Positions 1 to 6,602 of a DNA stretch of 9,108 nt are shown here, in pieces. The notes below the pieces were generated by a model that was given only the letters and a program-made list of their open reading frames with translations, was not told where the DNA came from and made no database searches. This stretch comes from Chloroflexota bacterium (GTDB taxonomy: Bacteria > Chloroflexota > UBA6077 > CF-72). Within the stretch, counting starts at the first letter, position 1. Every line of letters starts with the position of its first letter. Both the position numbers and the translations under genes were made by a program. The DNA lies in assembly GCA_019247135.1 (NCBI GenBank), contig JAFAPL010000529.1:1-9108 (forward strand). Reading direction: 5' to 3'.

Positions 1-15
1 GCGCCCAGGCGCTAC

Positions 16-978
16 TCAACCGCCGAGGGCGCCGCGCAGAAAACGTTCGACGCGCTCGTAGTACGCATCCGGGTCAGTGTCGCGCGCGCCCACGTGGTGC
101 GCCCCCTGCACCACCCACAGTTCTTTCGGCTCTTCGGCAGCCTGGAACAACGTGTACGCGTGGCGCACCGGCACGATCTCGTCGAGCACGCCATGTGTGA
201 TCAACAGCGGCCTCGGAGCGATCTGTCTGATGACGTCGACCGGCCGTAATCGGTCCGCGTCGACACGCACGATCCACTTGGCCCATCGCATCGCGATGGG
301 CGCGATCGGAAAGTGGGGCACTCGCGTCACCAGGCTGAAGCTGTACTTCGCCGCATCGACGAACGAGGCGTAGGCGCTATCGGCGACGACCGCCGCGATG
401 TCCGGACAGCGCGCCGCCGCCTGGATCGTGGCCGCCGCGCCCATCGAAAACCCGATCACGGCGATGCGAGCGGGGTCCACCTCGGGTCGGGTGCGCAGGT
501 AATGCACCGCCCCGAGCACGTCATTGGTCTCGTGAAAACCGACGCTCGTAAACCGACCGTCACTGGCTCCGTGTGCACGAAAGTCGAAACACAACACGTT
601 GTAACCAGCCGCCCTGAACTTCAACGCGAGTGGTAAGCACTCGCGGCGGCCGGTCCATACGCCGTGGCACAGCACGACGGTGGGACGCGGTTGGCTCTCG
701 CACTCCGGCGCCGCGAAAAACCAGCCGCTGATGCGCATGCTGTCGGCTTCGGAGCTGAACGTAACCTCCTCGGCCAGGCCGGCGGGCGGCTCGTCGGTGC
801 CCCATTGACCGCGCGCGCGGGCGTACTGGTAGACCAGAAAACCCGAGACGGCGCTGACCAGCGCCGCCGCGGCGCCCGAGACCCCGAGCGCCGTCGCGAG
901 GCCCCACATCGCGGGACGCAGGAGTCCCTGGCCCGAGGGAACTGGTGCTGGAGCGACGCGCTGCGTTTCGACGGCCAT
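16..978 (-). CDS. Membrane-anchored alpha/beta hydrolase (serine hydrolase fold)
   Basis: A 320-residue protein with a complete alpha/beta hydrolase core. Seen: an N-terminal hydrophobic segment at about residues 25-50, followed by basic residues (QYARAR), which looks like an uncleaved membrane anchor. There is an oxyanion-type HG at 105-106 (VVLCHGVW), and the nucleophile elbow GFSMG has Ser178. The acid is probably Asp266 (HGVLDEIVP) and the base His294 or His295 (GAHHVG). The core resembles the Bem46/YqkD-like and serine aminopeptidase S33-like hydrolases, which act on esters, amides or small peptides; the substrate cannot be read from sequence. The ATG at 978 is chosen because it precedes the membrane segment; no good Shine-Dalgarno lies upstream. 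It is divergent from murT with about 126 bp between starts, so a wall- or envelope-related role is only a contextual guess. Catalytic fold is confident; specific function is unknown. Confidence 0.9.
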   Translation of the reverse strand: MAVETQRVAPAPVPSGQGLLRPAMWGLATALGVSGAAAALVSAVSGFLVYQYARARGQWGTDEPPAGLAEEVTFSSEADSMRISGWFFAAPECESQPRPTVVLCHGVWTGRRECLPLALKFRAAGYNVLCFDFRAHGASDGRFTSVGFHETNDVLGAVHYLRTRPEVDPARIAVIGFSMGAAATIQAAARCPDIAAVVADSAYASFVDAAKYSFSLVTRVPHFPIAPIAMRWAKWIVRVDADRLRPVDVIRQIAPRPLLITHGVLDEIVPVRHAYTLFQAAEEPKELWVVQGAHHVGARDTDPDAYYERVERFLRGALGG

Positions 979-1104
979 TTTTGTTACCAGTACTAACGCA
1001 AGCTGCGCACCCGATTGGTTTGATTTGTCACGTCACGCGTTGTTGTTTGGTTGCATGCCCGCGCGTACGAACGCCGCGCCGTCGACCTGCCACAATCGTG
1101 CGAC
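979..1104. promoter_or_regulatory. Divergent intergenic region between hydrolase and murT
   Basis: These 126 bases separate two divergent genes, so both promoters are expected here. No convincing -35/-10 pair is visible on either strand. On the plus strand CACAAT at 1091-1096 is a weak -10-like hexamer ending 8 nt before the murT ATG. If used, it would start a leaderless or nearly leaderless transcript. GTCAC occurs twice in direct repeat at 1027-1036, and the 9-mer CGTCACGCG at 1031-1039 recurs in the murJ-glcF gap. Neither gene has an obvious Shine-Dalgarno sequence. Confidence 0.35.
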
Positions 1105-2499
1105 ATGGCGACACGTGCGCGGCTCAGTGCGGCCTTGCTGGCCGGTCGCGCGGCGGCGGGTCTGAGCCGCCGACTCAAACGCGGTGGCGGCACGGTGATC
1201 GCTGGGCACCTCGTCCCCCGTATTGCGCCGACGGCTCTGCGCGACGTCACAAGGTCGCTTTCCAACGGCAGCATAGTCGTCTCGGGAACGAATGGGAAGA
1301 CAACTACCACCCGCCTCATCTCGCACATCCTGGTCGGCGCGGGATTACGGCCGATCCACAACCGCGCGGGCGCGAACATGCTCTCGGGCCTTTTTACCGC
1401 GGTGGCGCAGGCAACGGACTGGGCCGGGCGTCCGCTCGGCGACATCGGACTGTTCGAGGTCGACGAAGCCACTGTCCCGCTCGCACTGCAGCACATCGAG
1501 GCTCGCGTGCTGCTGCTACACAACATCTTCCGTGACCAGCTCGACCGGTACGGCGAAGTGCACTTCGTCGCGGGTCTGTGGCGACAGACAGCCGAGCGGC
1601 TTGGCCCATCGACCAGACTCGTCCTGAACGCGGACGACCCGCTGGTCGCCGTGCTGGGTGCGCTCGCTCACCCTGACTCACTGACCTATGGACTGGCCGA
1701 TGCCTCCGTAGGCACCAGCACGTTGCCGCACGCCGCTGACGCGCGACTCTGCCCGTGTTGCGGCGCAGCGCTGCGGTACGACGTCGTGTATTACGGGCAC
1801 CTCGGCTGGTACCGCTGCAGCAGCTGCGATTTCCTGCGTCCGAGTCCGAGCATCACCGCAACGAGTGTCGAACTGCTGGGCGATCGCGGCTCGAAGCTGC
1901 AGATCGACACGCCTGAGGGCATCATGCACGCCACGCTCAAGTTGCCAGGCCTCTACAACGTCTACAACGCGCTCGCCGCCACGGCTGCGTGCACGGCCAT
2001 CGGCATTCGCCAGGAGGTGATCGTCCGCGGTCTGGAGACGTTCACCGCCGCGTTTGGTCGGCTCGAGCGCATCCAGGTGGAGGATCGGGAGCTATTCCTC
2101 GCTCTGGTGAAGAATCCGGTCGGCTTTACGGAGGTGCTTCGCACGATCCTGGCACAGCCAGGCCGGCGCACGTTGCTGATCGCGATCAATGACCTGTTCG
2201 CGGACGGGACCGACGTTTCATGGTTGTGGGACGTCGAGTTCGAGCAGCTCGAGTCACGGCTAAACCTGGCCGTATGCACGGGTCTGCGCGCGGAGGATAT
2301 GGCGGTGCGCCTGAAATACGCGGGCGTGGATCCCTCGCGCATACACGTCGACAATGACTTGCGCCGCGCGCTCGAGCACGTGCTGGCGCAGTCTGAGCCA
2401 CACGAGACGATCTACGTCCTACCCACATATACGGCCATGCTCGCGATCCGCGACATCTTGCGCCGGACGGGCTACGTGCGCGGGTTCTGGGAAGACTAG
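1105..2499 (+). CDS. murT: Lipid II isoglutaminyl synthase, Mur ligase-like subunit MurT
   Basis: MurT is the ATP-using subunit of the MurT/GatD amidotransferase. It activates the alpha-carboxyl of D-Glu in lipid II and receives ammonia from GatD, giving D-isoglutamine at stem position 2, at the cytoplasmic membrane face. Seen, numbered from ATG 1105 (464 residues): the Mur-ligase P-loop SGTNGKTTT at 60-68, FEVDEA near 117-122 for metal/ATP, and RDQLDRYGE near 143-151. A Cys4 zinc ribbon (Cys216, 219, 238, 241) sits inside the central domain, a hallmark of MurT absent from MurC-F. A DUF1727-type C-terminal domain from about 325 contains KNPVGFTEV and DVSWLWD. In characterised MurT this last domain docks on GatD and supplies an aspartate to its active site; the DGTDVSWLWD stretch is the likely place. 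An in-frame TTG at 1051 would add 18 residues, but the ATG start matches the usual MurT N-terminus better. gatD follows after 109 bp. Confidence 0.93.
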   Translation: MATRARLSAALLAGRAAAGLSRRLKRGGGTVIAGHLVPRIAPTALRDVTRSLSNGSIVVSGTNGKTTTTRLISHILVGAGLRPIHNRAGANMLSGLFTAVAQATDWAGRPLGDIGLFEVDEATVPLALQHIEARVLLLHNIFRDQLDRYGEVHFVAGLWRQTAERLGPSTRLVLNADDPLVAVLGALAHPDSLTYGLADASVGTSTLPHAADARLCPCCGAALRYDVVYYGHLGWYRCSSCDFLRPSPSITATSVELLGDRGSKLQIDTPEGIMHATLKLPGLYNVYNALAATAACTAIGIRQEVIVRGLETFTAAFGRLERIQVEDRELFLALVKNPVGFTEVLRTILAQPGRRTLLIAINDLFADGTDVSWLWDVEFEQLESRLNLAVCTGLRAEDMAVRLKYAGVDPSRIHVDNDLRRALEHVLAQSEPHETIYVLPTYTAMLAIRDILRRTGYVRGFWED

Positions 2500-2608
2500 C
2501 CTCTCGCAGCTGAGTCGGACCTGTACGACCGCGGCGCAACGGCGTGGGTGCGCCATCGTGCACCATTAGTGCAGACTTCGTTCAAGCGCCCTGAAGAGAA
2601 GAGAACGC
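2500..2608 (+). other. murT-gatD spacer with a 7-bp hairpin
   Basis: The 109-bp gap contains an inverted repeat at 2547-2564. GGTGCGC can pair with GTGCACC (one G-U pair), leaving a four-base loop. No T-run follows, so it is not a standard intrinsic terminator. The gap is longer than expected for two obligate partner subunits. I see no open reading frame or clear promoter in it. Confidence 0.35.
2593..2605 (+). promoter_or_regulatory. Purine-rich ribosome binding site of gatD
   Basis: A run GAAGAGAAGAGAA ends 3 nt before the ATG at 2609 and places GAG-type Shine-Dalgarno cores at suitable distances. It supports initiation at 2609. A second ATG follows immediately at 2612, so the protein may begin with one or two methionines. 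Confidence 0.5.
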
Positions 2609-3376
2609 ATGATGAACCTTCGCCTCGTCCACCTCTACCCCGACCTGATGAGCGTGTACGGCGACCGCGGCAACGTGCTGACCCTCGTCAGGCGCGCCCG
2701 CTGGCGTGGCATCGACGTCGAGGTTCGCGAGCTCAGCCTGGGCGATCGCCTCGATGCTGATGAGGTTGACCTGATCTTCTTCGGCGGCGGGCAGGACCGC
2801 GAGCAGTCCGTCGTATCGACCGACTTTCTGGAGCAGAAAGGCGCAGCCGTCAGAGAGGCGGTCGAGAACGAGGCGGCCTTGCTGTCGGTGTGTGGCGGCT
2901 ATCAACTGCTCGGCCGCAGCTACACGACCGTGGACGGACAGGAGCTGCCCGGGGCTGGCCTGTTCGACATCCGCAGTGTGCCCGGACCACGGCGACATAT
3001 CGGCAACGTGTTGATCGAAACGGAGCTGGACGGAGAGCGTCGCACGCTGGTCGGGTTCGAGAACCACTCCGGGCGGACGTATCTCCGCCCCGGCGTACAG
3101 CCTCTGGGTCGAGTGGTGGTCGGAGCGGGCAACAACGGCGAAGACGGGACCGAGGGCGCGGTGCACCGTGGCGCGATCGGCTGCTACCTGCACGGGTCGT
3201 TGCTGCCGAAGAATCCGTGGCTCGCCGATCGCCTCGTCGCCTGGGCGCTGCGCCACCGCACTGGCGAATCATGCGAGCTTCGGCCGCTCGACGACAGCCT
3301 CGAAACCAGCGCGCATGTAGCGGTCGAAGCCCGCATCCGCGGTGCTCACGGACGAGTCAAAAGCGGCGCATGGTAG
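2609..3376 (+). CDS. gatD: Lipid II isoglutaminyl synthase, glutaminase subunit GatD
   Basis: GatD is a class I glutamine amidotransferase (CobB/CobQ-like) that hydrolyses glutamine and channels ammonia to MurT for amidation of D-Glu in lipid II. Seen: 255 residues, close to the characterised family size. It has the N-terminal signature LRLVHLYPDLMSVYGDRGN, the oxyanion/glycine strand FFGGGQDREQ at 58-66, and nucleophile Cys95 in SVCGGYQLLG. An arginine pair at 128-129 (GPRRHIGN) lies where known GatD has a glutamine-binding Arg. GFENHSGRTYL is at 149-159, and the catalytic His195 is in GCYLHGSLLPKNP. The third triad acid is known to come from MurT in this family, consistent with none being obvious here. 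The gene lies directly downstream of its partner murT. Its 3' end is half of a long inverted repeat that may end or slow transcription before murJ. CobQ or other cobyric-acid enzymes are unlikely given the murT pairing. Confidence 0.94.
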   Translation: MMNLRLVHLYPDLMSVYGDRGNVLTLVRRARWRGIDVEVRELSLGDRLDADEVDLIFFGGGQDREQSVVSTDFLEQKGAAVREAVENEAALLSVCGGYQLLGRSYTTVDGQELPGAGLFDIRSVPGPRRHIGNVLIETELDGERRTLVGFENHSGRTYLRPGVQPLGRVVVGAGNNGEDGTEGAVHRGAIGCYLHGSLLPKNPWLADRLVAWALRHRTGESCELRPLDDSLETSAHVAVEARIRGAHGRVKSGAW

Positions 3377-3421
3377 TCAGCATGGCTCCTGCTGCTCGGC
3401 AAACGTTGCTGATGCGCCGCT
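3362..3421 (+). terminator. Possible terminator or attenuator: 10-bp inverted repeat across the gatD stop
   Basis: AGCGGCGCAT at 3362-3371 is the perfect reverse complement of ATGCGCCGCT at 3412-3421. Inside the 40-nt loop, CAGCA at 3378-3382 can pair with TGCTG at 3407-3411, extending the stem past a bulge. TTTT follows at 3426-3429 after CCAG, so the stem-plus-T layout is only approximate for a rho-independent terminator. The left arm lies within the last codons of gatD, with the stop at 3374-3376. It could reduce read-through into murJ or stabilise the 3' end of the murT-gatD message. Confidence 0.4.
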
Positions 3422-3459
3422 CCAGTTTTCGACGACGATGACGTTATGGAACCGACCGG

Positions 3460-5097
3460 TTGGCTAGCTTGAGCGGCAGCCCGCACGAGGTTGCGGCATC
3501 GGGCGTGTCCGAGGTCGCGGCTGCGCCCGAGCCGACCGCCGCCGCGGTCGCCGATCGTATGCGCCGCCTGGCTCAAGCAGCACTTGTCGTGCTGACCGGG
3601 TTCCTCGCCAGCCGCGTTCTGGGCGTGGTCCGCAGCATGGTGATCGCCGCGCATTTCGGCACCGGTACCAACGCCAGCGCCTACGTCGCCGCCATCGCCG
3701 TGCCCGACACCGTCTTCCAGGTGCTGGTCGGCGGCGCCGTCGGCTCCGCCTTCATCCCCGTGTTCCAACGCTACATAGCTCGTGACCAGGAAGAAGACGC
3801 CTGGCGCCTGACGAGCTCGGTCATCAACCTCGGCGTGCTGGTGGCCGGTGGAACCGCGCTGGTGCTGGCGATCTTCGCTCGTCAGGTGATGGACATCCTG
3901 GCCCCGGGCCGCGACGACGCGTTCCGTGACCTGGCCGCGAGCCTCAGCCGCATCCTGTTGATCACGCCCGCGATCTTCGCGGCCAGCACCTTTTGCGCCA
4001 GTGTCCTGAACTCGTACCACCGCTTCGCCGTAGCCGCGTTGGCGCCGCTCATGTACAACCTGGCGATCATCGCTGGGGCTTTCTTCCTCAGCGGTCCACT
4101 GGGCATCCACGGCCTGGCGATCGGCGCCGCGATCGGCGCGTGCTTGCACCTGCTGATTCAGCTGCCCGCGCTGGTGCGCCTCGGCATGCGCTGGCGGCCG
4201 GTCGTGGATCTCGGCCACGCCGGCGTGCGCGAAGTTGCGCGCCTGTTCGCGCCCCGCGTGCTCGGCCTCGGCGTCGTCCAGCTGAACAAGGTCCTGTCCG
4301 GCGTGCTGTTCGCGTCGTTTTTGGGCGCGAGCAGCATTGCCTCGCTGGACTATGCCTGGCTCATGCTCATGACCCCGCTTGCGCTGGCGATGGCGATCGG
4401 CACCGCCGTGTTTCCCACGCTTTCACAGGCGAGCGCGCTGAAACGTCGGGGCCAGGTGGAACAGGTTTTCTCGGTCAGCATGCGGATGAATCTCTTTTTG
4501 ACCATCCCGGCGTGCATCGGGCTGATGGTGTTGGGTGAGCCGATCATCCGGCTGTTCTTCGAGCGCAACCAGTTCACGCCAGAGTCGACGGCGCTCACGG
4601 CGTTCGCGCTCGTCTTTTTCGCCATTGGCCTGCCGGGACACGCGACGGTCGAGATCGTCGACCGCGTCTTTTATGCGCTGCACGACACGCGATCCCCTGT
4701 GTTTGTCGCTGTTGGTGCGATCGGGCTCAACGTGGTGCTCAGTCTGATTCTGATGCGGACACCGCTGAACCTCGGCGGGCTCGCCCTGGCAAACTCGATC
4801 GCCGCGCTGACCGAGGCCACCGTCCTGATCAAACTGCTGAGCATCCGCCTGCCGGGCGCGGACGTGCGGGCGCTCGGCATGGCGTCGTTGCGCATGCTCG
4901 CGGCCGCGCTGGTCATGGGCCTGCCGGTCGCCTGGCTGTCGGCGCAGCTCGACCCGTTGCTGCGGCCGCACGGCACGCCTGGCCAGGCGCTGCAGGTGGG
5001 CCTGAGCGTGGCGTTCGGCGCGCTGGTGTACGGCGTCGCGTCGCTCGCCTTCCGCTCGGACGAGCTGTCCGCGCTGCGAAAGCTCGTGCGCCGCTAA
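3460..5097 (+). CDS. murJ: Lipid II flippase MurJ (MviN family)
   Basis: MurJ is a MOP-superfamily membrane protein that moves lipid II from the cytoplasmic to the outer membrane leaflet. Seen: 545 residues, very hydrophobic, with about 14 predicted membrane segments from residue 37 to 533. It carries the family signature SRVLGVVRSMVIAAHFG at 51-67 and VPDTVFQVLVGGAVGSAFIP at 81-100. FASFLGASS (284-292) and GTAVFPTLSQ lie in the second half, and FYALHDTRSP at 404-413. Arg52 and Arg58 match E. coli R18 and R24. By eye, E. coli D39, R52 and R270 align with Ser73, Phe86 and Leu301, so key charges are missing. The start is uncertain: TTG 3460 (weak GGA 9 nt upstream), GTG 3505 or ATG 3559, the last just before the first membrane segment. 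The first 33 residues are Ala/Pro-rich and may not be translated. It sits after murT-gatD, whose product is a modified form of its substrate, and converges on glcF. Confidence 0.93.
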   Translation: MASLSGSPHEVAASGVSEVAAAPEPTAAAVADRMRRLAQAALVVLTGFLASRVLGVVRSMVIAAHFGTGTNASAYVAAIAVPDTVFQVLVGGAVGSAFIPVFQRYIARDQEEDAWRLTSSVINLGVLVAGGTALVLAIFARQVMDILAPGRDDAFRDLAASLSRILLITPAIFAASTFCASVLNSYHRFAVAALAPLMYNLAIIAGAFFLSGPLGIHGLAIGAAIGACLHLLIQLPALVRLGMRWRPVVDLGHAGVREVARLFAPRVLGLGVVQLNKVLSGVLFASFLGASSIASLDYAWLMLMTPLALAMAIGTAVFPTLSQASALKRRGQVEQVFSVSMRMNLFLTIPACIGLMVLGEPIIRLFFERNQFTPESTALTAFALVFFAIGLPGHATVEIVDRVFYALHDTRSPVFVAVGAIGLNVVLSLILMRTPLNLGGLALANSIAALTEATVLIKLLSIRLPGADVRALGMASLRMLAAALVMGLPVAWLSAQLDPLLRPHGTPGQALQVGLSVAFGALVYGVASLAFRSDELSALRKLVRR

Positions 5098-5225
5098 CCC
5101 GACTGCCTGCCTGCTCGCCCGCCGCCCGCCCGCGCCTTTATTCACCGCGTCTAAGCGTGACGGCGAAGCGTCACGTGGAGCGTCACGTAGGGCGTCACGC
5201 GGCTGAGAAATCCGCTAAATGTTTG
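5098..5225. other. Convergent murJ-glcF intergenic region
   Basis: This 128-bp gap lies between converging genes. Its first third is C-rich with short CTGC/CGCC reiterations (about 5103-5136), followed by CTTTATT. The middle holds a 12-nt-period repeat array, annotated separately. No G+C stem directly followed by a T-run was found on either strand, so the terminators expected here are not evident. Confidence 0.5.
5156..5203. repeat. 12-nt-period repeat array: one inverted and three direct copies of GCGTCACG
   Basis: GCGTCACG occurs at 5168-5175, 5180-5187 and 5192-5199, exactly 12 nt apart, each followed by a short variable tail (TGGA, TAGG, CGGC). An inverted copy CGTGACG at 5156-5162 sits one period upstream. 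It can form a 7-bp stem with the first direct copy (6-nt loop) or alternatively with the second or third; GCGTGACG from 5155 pairs over 8 bp with CGTCACGC at 5193-5200. Possible roles are a bidirectional termination or pausing element, a protein-binding array, or a minisatellite. The array is certain; its role is unknown. Confidence 0.75.
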
Positions 5226-6602
5226 TTAAACATTCCCGCGGTAGGCGCGATCGAGCAGGTCGACCACGTGCACCAGACGCAGATCGACGCCGGCGCGCTG
5301 GGCGCCGTACGCCAGTTGCATCGAGCAGCCCGGGTTCGGCGCAACCACCGTCGACGCACCCGTCGCCAGCACGTGCTCCATCTTCTGGTCCAGTAACTCG
5401 ACCGATACGTCCGGGTGCGTCAGGTTGTAGATCCCCGCACTCCCGCAGCACACGTCCGAGTCCTTCATTTCGACCAGCTCCAGCTCGGGGATCTGCTTCA
5501 GCAGCTTGCGCGGCTGATTGCGAATCCCCTGGCCATGGACCAGGTGACACGCGTCCTGATACGTCACTCGCAGCGGCACCGGATGCATCGGCGGAACCAG
5601 GTCGATCGCGGCCAGAAACTCCGAAACGTCCTTCACCCGCGATGCGAACGCGGCGGCTCGCTCCGCGTATTGAGGGTCGTCGCTGAGCAGGTGGCCGTAC
5701 TCTTTCAGCGTCGACCCACAGCCGGCCGCGTTGATGATGATCGCATCGAGCTGCAGCGGCCCGAACGCGTCCACGTTGCGCCGCGCGAGCTCACGCGCGG
5801 TCTCGCGATCGCCGGTGTGCATCTGGAGCGCGCCACAGCAACATTGTTTGGGCGGGCTGTAGACCTCGCAGCCGTTGGCCGCCAGCACGCGCACGGTTGC
5901 CGCGTTCGTGTCGCCGAAAAACTGCGGCATGATGCAGCCTTCGATGAAGCCAACGCGGAACCTTCGCTGGCCGCGCGCCCGGGTCATCCGCGGCGCGACG
6001 TAGCGGCGAATACCTCCCTGGGTCGGTCCGAGCATCGCCTCCATCTCGCGCAGCCGATGCGGCAGCACGTTCAAGACACGCGACTTGCGAACGGCCGATT
6101 GCAGGCCGCTGCGTTGGTATACGCGCAGACCCATGCCCGCGATGTCGAGCAGCGGCTTGCGGGTGAAGATGCTGCCGAGGACCGCGCGCCCGACGGTTTT
6201 TTCAGACGGGCTGATGGGCTCGGCGATCGCCCGGGCAGCCTCGACGATCGCGCCGTAATTGACGCCCGACGGACACGCCGTCATACATGCGCGACAGTCC
6301 AGACACGCGTAGATGTGCTCGCGGAAATCAGCGTCGTCGGGTGCGACCTTGCCTTCGTACACCTGCCGCACCTGGTAGATGCGGCCGCGAGGCGAGTCGG
6401 CTTCATGCCCAAGAACGCGGTAGGTGGGGCAGTAGTCGAGACACAGCCCGCAATGGACGCACTCCTTCAACACCTTCTTGTCGAGAATTCTTCTCAGCTC
6501 TTGTGTGGCGGCGGGCAGCTCCGCGGGCGCGGCTGTGCGGAACGCGTCCGGCCGCGCGATCACCTGCACAGACTCACGACTGATTGATTCAGATTCCGCC
6601 AA
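5226..6602 (-). CDS. glcF: Glycolate oxidase iron-sulfur subunit GlcF
   Basis: GlcF carries electrons from the flavin subunits of glycolate oxidase (glycolate to glyoxylate) toward the membrane quinone or other acceptor. Seen in 458 residues: two 4Fe-4S motifs, Cys48/51/54/58 (CVHCGLCLDYCPTY) and Cys100/103/106/110 (CLDCRACMTACPSG), each with the terminal Cys-Pro typical of ferredoxin-like domains. Two CCG (cysteine-rich, heterodisulfide-reductase-like) domains follow. One has CCCG at 254-257 and Cys295; the other has DACH at 350-353, CCG at 385-387 and Cys426 in PNPGC. The start is TTG at 6602: the minus strand has AGGACGG 4 nt upstream, and glcE ends within the first codons (14-bp overlap), indicating translational coupling. 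GTG codons at 6569 and 6563 are weaker alternatives. The related LutA/LldE or D-lactate dehydrogenase Fe-S proteins share CCG domains, but the glcD-glcE-glcF order favours glycolate oxidase. The stop lies in a small AT-rich 7-bp hairpin. Confidence 0.93.
   Translation of the reverse strand: MAESESISRESVQVIARPDAFRTAAPAELPAATQELRRILDKKVLKECVHCGLCLDYCPTYRVLGHEADSPRGRIYQVRQVYEGKVAPDDADFREHIYACLDCRACMTACPSGVNYGAIVEAARAIAEPISPSEKTVGRAVLGSIFTRKPLLDIAGMGLRVYQRSGLQSAVRKSRVLNVLPHRLREMEAMLGPTQGGIRRYVAPRMTRARGQRRFRVGFIEGCIMPQFFGDTNAATVRVLAANGCEVYSPPKQCCCGALQMHTGDRETARELARRNVDAFGPLQLDAIIINAAGCGSTLKEYGHLLSDDPQYAERAAAFASRVKDVSEFLAAIDLVPPMHPVPLRVTYQDACHLVHGQGIRNQPRKLLKQIPELELVEMKDSDVCCGSAGIYNLTHPDVSVELLDQKMEHVLATGASTVVAPNPGCSMQLAYGAQRAGVDLRLVHVVDLLDRAYRGNV

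Noticed and set aside
1..12. GCGCC-CA-GGCGC palindrome at the left edge, considered as the hydrolase terminator
   Set aside because: The two-base loop is too tight for a hairpin and the window ends before any T-run could be seen.
3346..4218. Long open frame (290 codons) on the minus strand opposite gatD/murJ
   Set aside because: It lies opposite confidently identified murJ, is rich in Gln/His/Arg/Asp typical of reverse-frame GC-rich translation, and has no recognisable domain.
5156..5203. CRISPR-like array
   Set aside because: Repeat unit of 8 nt with 4-nt tails is far too short for CRISPR repeats and spacers, and no cas gene is nearby.
5218..5234. AATGTTT-GTT-AAACATT hairpin at the glcF stop, considered as a terminator
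   Set aside because: The 7-bp stem is AT-rich with a 3-nt loop and no T-run follows on either strand; too weak to call as an intrinsic terminator.
5415..6587. Open frame (390 codons) on the plus strand opposite glcF
   Set aside because: Antisense shadow of glcF, whose eight ferredoxin cysteines and CCG motifs establish the real frame; the antisense product shows no family features.
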